Shown here piece after piece: positions 61,879 to 64,000 of a DNA stretch of 64,000 nt (position 1 is the first letter of the stretch; each line of letters starts with the position of its first letter). Under the pieces are notes generated by a model that saw only the letters and a list, made by a program, of their open reading frames with translations, made no database searches and was not told the origin of the DNA. Origin of the DNA: Armatimonadota bacterium (GTDB taxonomy: Bacteria; Armatimonadota; UBA5829; DTJY01); assembly GCA_017993055.1 (NCBI GenBank), contig JAGONM010000013.1, positions 1 to 64,000 of the forward strand, given 5' to 3'. Made by a program: the position numbers and the translations under genes.

Positions 61879-64000
61879 TCAGTACTGTACTCGGACTTCG
61901 ACGGGACCGGTCAAGCGCGGCATCTCGACATAGTCGCGGGCAAACCGTTGGTGCGCCCGGCCGTTGACAGTGACCGATCGAATGGGCAGGTCGTCCGGAT
62001 GGCGAAGGCGGATTCGGACCCGGTCGGGCGGCCGAAGCTGCGGAGGCGTGAGTCTGATTTCGATCAAGCCTGAGTGACTTTGGGAGACGATCTCGAAGGA
62101 GACCTCCCCGAAGCGCGTCGGGGTTTCCTCTACCTGCACGACCTTGCCGTCCTCGAGCCACGCGCGCGGGATCGCGTCGCCGATCAGCAGCGAATCCTCA
62201 TCCTCGCGCAGGAGCATCATGCGGAGGAGCTTCAATTGCTGGGTGTTCGAGTAGAGATGCGGAAGCGTCCAGTAGTTGTTGCCGGTCACGATGCCCGTAC
62301 ATTCGACACCGGAGTATGTCTCGCGGGTCATCCCATAGGCCAGCATGCCGTAGAAGCCGAGGATGACCTTGCGCGCGTCATTCCGCTTGAGCTGAGTCAG
62401 CAGATAGCCGTAGGTGTAGGCGTGGTCTATGCCTCCGGACTGGAACTTGCACAGCCCGGCGATAAGGCCGTTTCGCTGCTCCATCAGGTCCGTCACCCAC
62501 CACGCGCGCCTGTCATCGGCAGGAATAAGCTCGTTCTCCAACATAGAGGAAGCAACGAGACCATAGTAGTCGCCACCGGTGTAACGGCTGTCCTTCAGCA
62601 GGCGGTGGGTTTCAGGCTCGAGTGGGAGCATCTTCATGCCGTCCTTCTCGATCACGGCTCTCTCCATGGAAGCCATGATGTCGGCCCGATAGCGGACGGC
62701 CTCGTCGCCGAACTTGCGGGCCTGGTCTGTCATTCCAAGGGCATCGAGGGCGACGGCGGCCTTCGCCAGCCCGACGGCACAGTAGGAGTCTGAGTAGTAG
62801 TCGTACACCGGCTCGGCATAGTCGCAGTACGCGCGGAACTTGATCAGCCCGCGGGTGACGCCGGTCTTCGGGGCATCGTTTCGCCTGCGGATCAGCCACT
62901 CACCGGCGCGCACGATGTTGTCGGAGACTCGCTGCAGCCAGACCTTGTCGTCGGTATAGTTGTAGTGCTCGGCCAGTGCGAGCAGGAGTCCGCCGGTGTC
63001 CGGCAAACCGAAGTTCTGCGTGTACAGGCCGTCCGGCTGTTGGAAGTGCAGGAGTGTATCGAGATAGCGCTCGGCCTGATCGTGCATGCCGTACATGTCG
63101 AGCATGATGCAGTAGAGCGCGGCGCTGTAGCCGTAGATCTCCTCGTAGAAGCCTGTGCCGTCGCGCGGCTCCGGGTAGCCGTTGACCTTGTCCACGTCGA
63201 GCAGCGAATATGCCAGCCACGCCTTGTACGCGTCGTTTACACGCTTCTCCGGGACCTCGATGCGCTCACCCTGAGCGAGGACCTTGCGCCACGAGTCGGC
63301 GTACTGCTTCAGGGTGCGGCCGTACTCGTCCGACGTGATGGGGACGGGAGCGTCGGCGCTTGGGAACGGCATGCTGATGCAGCTCTCTCCGCCGGTCATC
63401 GGGAACTCGGTCCGCCTGCCGGTCGAGTCCGACACGAGCGTCACCTTACCGGGCAGCTTGCTGCCTCGCGCACGGAGCCGGACGTAGGCGAAGAGCGGCG
63501 CGTCGGGGCTGAATCCTTCCGACCAGCCGAAGACGGTCAGCTCGTACCGGACGCCGCCGTGCTCGGTCGTGAGGATGACGGCGGGTATCCATCCGTCGAG
63601 GAGCTTGCGGGTGATCGGGGTCTTCTCGTCGCCGAACGGGATCGGTGGATCGCCAATCTCGAGCCGGGCGATCAGCGGCGTGTTGTAGTTGAGCTGCAGG
63701 CGGCCGAGGTAATCCACGCAGATGTCCACCGGATGCTCGGGCACTCCGACCGCCTCCTTGGGGTACTTCATCGGCGGGTAGTACCTGGAGATCCGCTCGT
63801 AGGAGACGTCGCCCTTGCGCGCAAGCTCGATCCTGCCGACCGGATCGAGGCCGATCTCCGCCCGCTCTCTGCGCTCGGAGTCGGTCAAGGCCAGCAATGC
63901 GGCAGGAGTCTCCTCCACAGCTATGTCGGCGATGGACGAGACAACCCTCGGCCCGCGGTCGGAGTAGTCGTTGTCGAGGTCCTGGGCGGGGTAAGCATCC
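61879..64000 (-). CDS. Six-hairpin-type glycosidase-like protein, N-terminus beyond the window
   Basis: At least 707 residues; the reading frame remains open to the last base (upstream of the GTG at 63918 it reads DAYPAQDLDNDYSDRG), so the start lies outside. An N-terminal beta-sandwich region is followed by an (alpha/alpha)6-like barrel (about 235-590 counted from 63918: WLAYSLLDVDKVNG, GFYEEIYGYSAALY, RYLDTLLHFQQPDGLY, QSGGIDHAYTYGYLL, GIVTGNNYWTLPHLYSN) and a C-terminal beta domain. This layout is that of six-hairpin glycosidases such as rhamnosidases and glucoamylases. Catalytic residues cannot be named and no exact GH family is recognised. It is the only gene near the putative sigma-54 promoter on its 3' side. 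Confidence 0.7.
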   Translation of the reverse strand, partial: DAYPAQDLDNDYSDRGPRVVSSIADIAVEETPAALLALTDSERRERAEIGLDPVGRIELARKGDVSYERISRYYPPMKYPKEAVGVPEHPVDICVDYLGRLQLNYNTPLIARLEIGDPPIPFGDEKTPITRKLLDGWIPAVILTTEHGGVRYELTVFGWSEGFSPDAPLFAYVRLRARGSKLPGKVTLVSDSTGRRTEFPMTGGESCISMPFPSADAPVPITSDEYGRTLKQYADSWRKVLAQGERIEVPEKRVNDAYKAWLAYSLLDVDKVNGYPEPRDGTGFYEEIYGYSAALYCIMLDMYGMHDQAERYLDTLLHFQQPDGLYTQNFGLPDTGGLLLALAEHYNYTDDKVWLQRVSDNIVRAGEWLIRRRNDAPKTGVTRGLIKFRAYCDYAEPVYDYYSDSYCAVGLAKAAVALDALGMTDQARKFGDEAVRYRADIMASMERAVIEKDGMKMLPLEPETHRLLKDSRYTGGDYYGLVASSMLENELIPADDRRAWWVTDLMEQRNGLIAGLCKFQSGGIDHAYTYGYLLTQLKRNDARKVILGFYGMLAYGMTRETYSGVECTGIVTGNNYWTLPHLYSNTQQLKLLRMMLLREDEDSLLIGDAIPRAWLEDGKVVQVEETPTRFGEVSFEIVSQSHSGLIEIRLTPPQLRPPDRVRIRLRHPDDLPIRSVTVNGRAHQRFARDYVEMPRLTGPVEVRVQY

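Overview
The window looks like the end of a contig from an uncultured, GC-rich diderm bacterium. An Armatimonadota-like, or possibly Planctomycete/PVC-like, lineage fits best. This placement is inferred from gene content, not from a phylogenetic marker. Signs of a diderm are a TolC-type efflux protein and a porin-like protein ending in Phe. Other clues are two PEP-CTERM sorting proteins, many secreted glycoside hydrolases, and two paralogous large membrane proteins of the DUF6785/DUF6784 type. An ilvB gene sits behind a T-box leader. Both window edges cut genes, and the first 96 bases form a perfect fold-back that is probably an assembly artefact.

Layout. Bases 1-8100 are a sugar-degradation block: GH5-like and GH43 on +, then a GH42-like/sialidase fusion and a second GH42-like protein on -. 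Bases 8.4-10.2 kb hold a TolC-family gene and a His-Arg-Gly tRNA operon with a consensus promoter. Bases 10.2-17 kb hold a DUF6785-type membrane protein, DinB, an HMGL-like aldolase, a thioester-domain PEP-CTERM protein, a lipoprotein and an FGE-sulfatase-like PEP-CTERM protein.

Bases 17.2-31.2 kb are a single co-directional 2-oxoacid/aryl-acid block: iorAB, a PaaK-type CoA ligase, a Na+/solute symporter, two tandem-ACT regulators, a complete livKHMGF ABC importer, a second PaaK-type ligase and a porin-like protein. The likely joint role is uptake of amino acids or aromatic acids and oxidative decarboxylation of aryl-pyruvates to aryl-acetyl-CoA, interconverted with the free acids by the ligases.

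Bases 31.3-43 kb return to carbohydrate metabolism: a second DUF6785-type protein, a DUF4838 gene broken by an in-frame TAG, a Gfo/Idh/MocA dehydrogenase, an EEP-fold hydrolase, a GH27 alpha-galactosidase and a large GH2 enzyme. Bases 43-54.4 kb hold a metallophosphoesterase/beta-propeller fusion, TauE/SafE, a secretin-N-domain-like protein of unknown role, a beta-helix protein, an ACT + UPF0210 pair, a methyltransferase-like protein and a papain-like peptidase. Bases 54.4-64 kb hold ilvB with its T-box, a B12-radical SAM protein, a NamZ-like muramidase, a small membrane protein, a VanW-like protein, bioY and a six-hairpin glycosidase running off the end.

The most unusual signals are non-coding. 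(1) A near-perfect sigma-54 promoter is followed by about 108 nt and an intrinsic terminator, ahead of a separate sigma-70 promoter for bioY; this looks like a sigma-54-dependent small RNA whose loop can pair with Shine-Dalgarno sequences. A near-identical sigma-54 site lies upstream of a PEP-CTERM gene. (2) Three loci carry a 36-bp element built of exactly four 9-bp units (RTNNGACNN). (3) There is a cluster of 3-nt-loop palindromes at 49.0 kb. (4) A roughly 100-bp stem sits between livK and livH.
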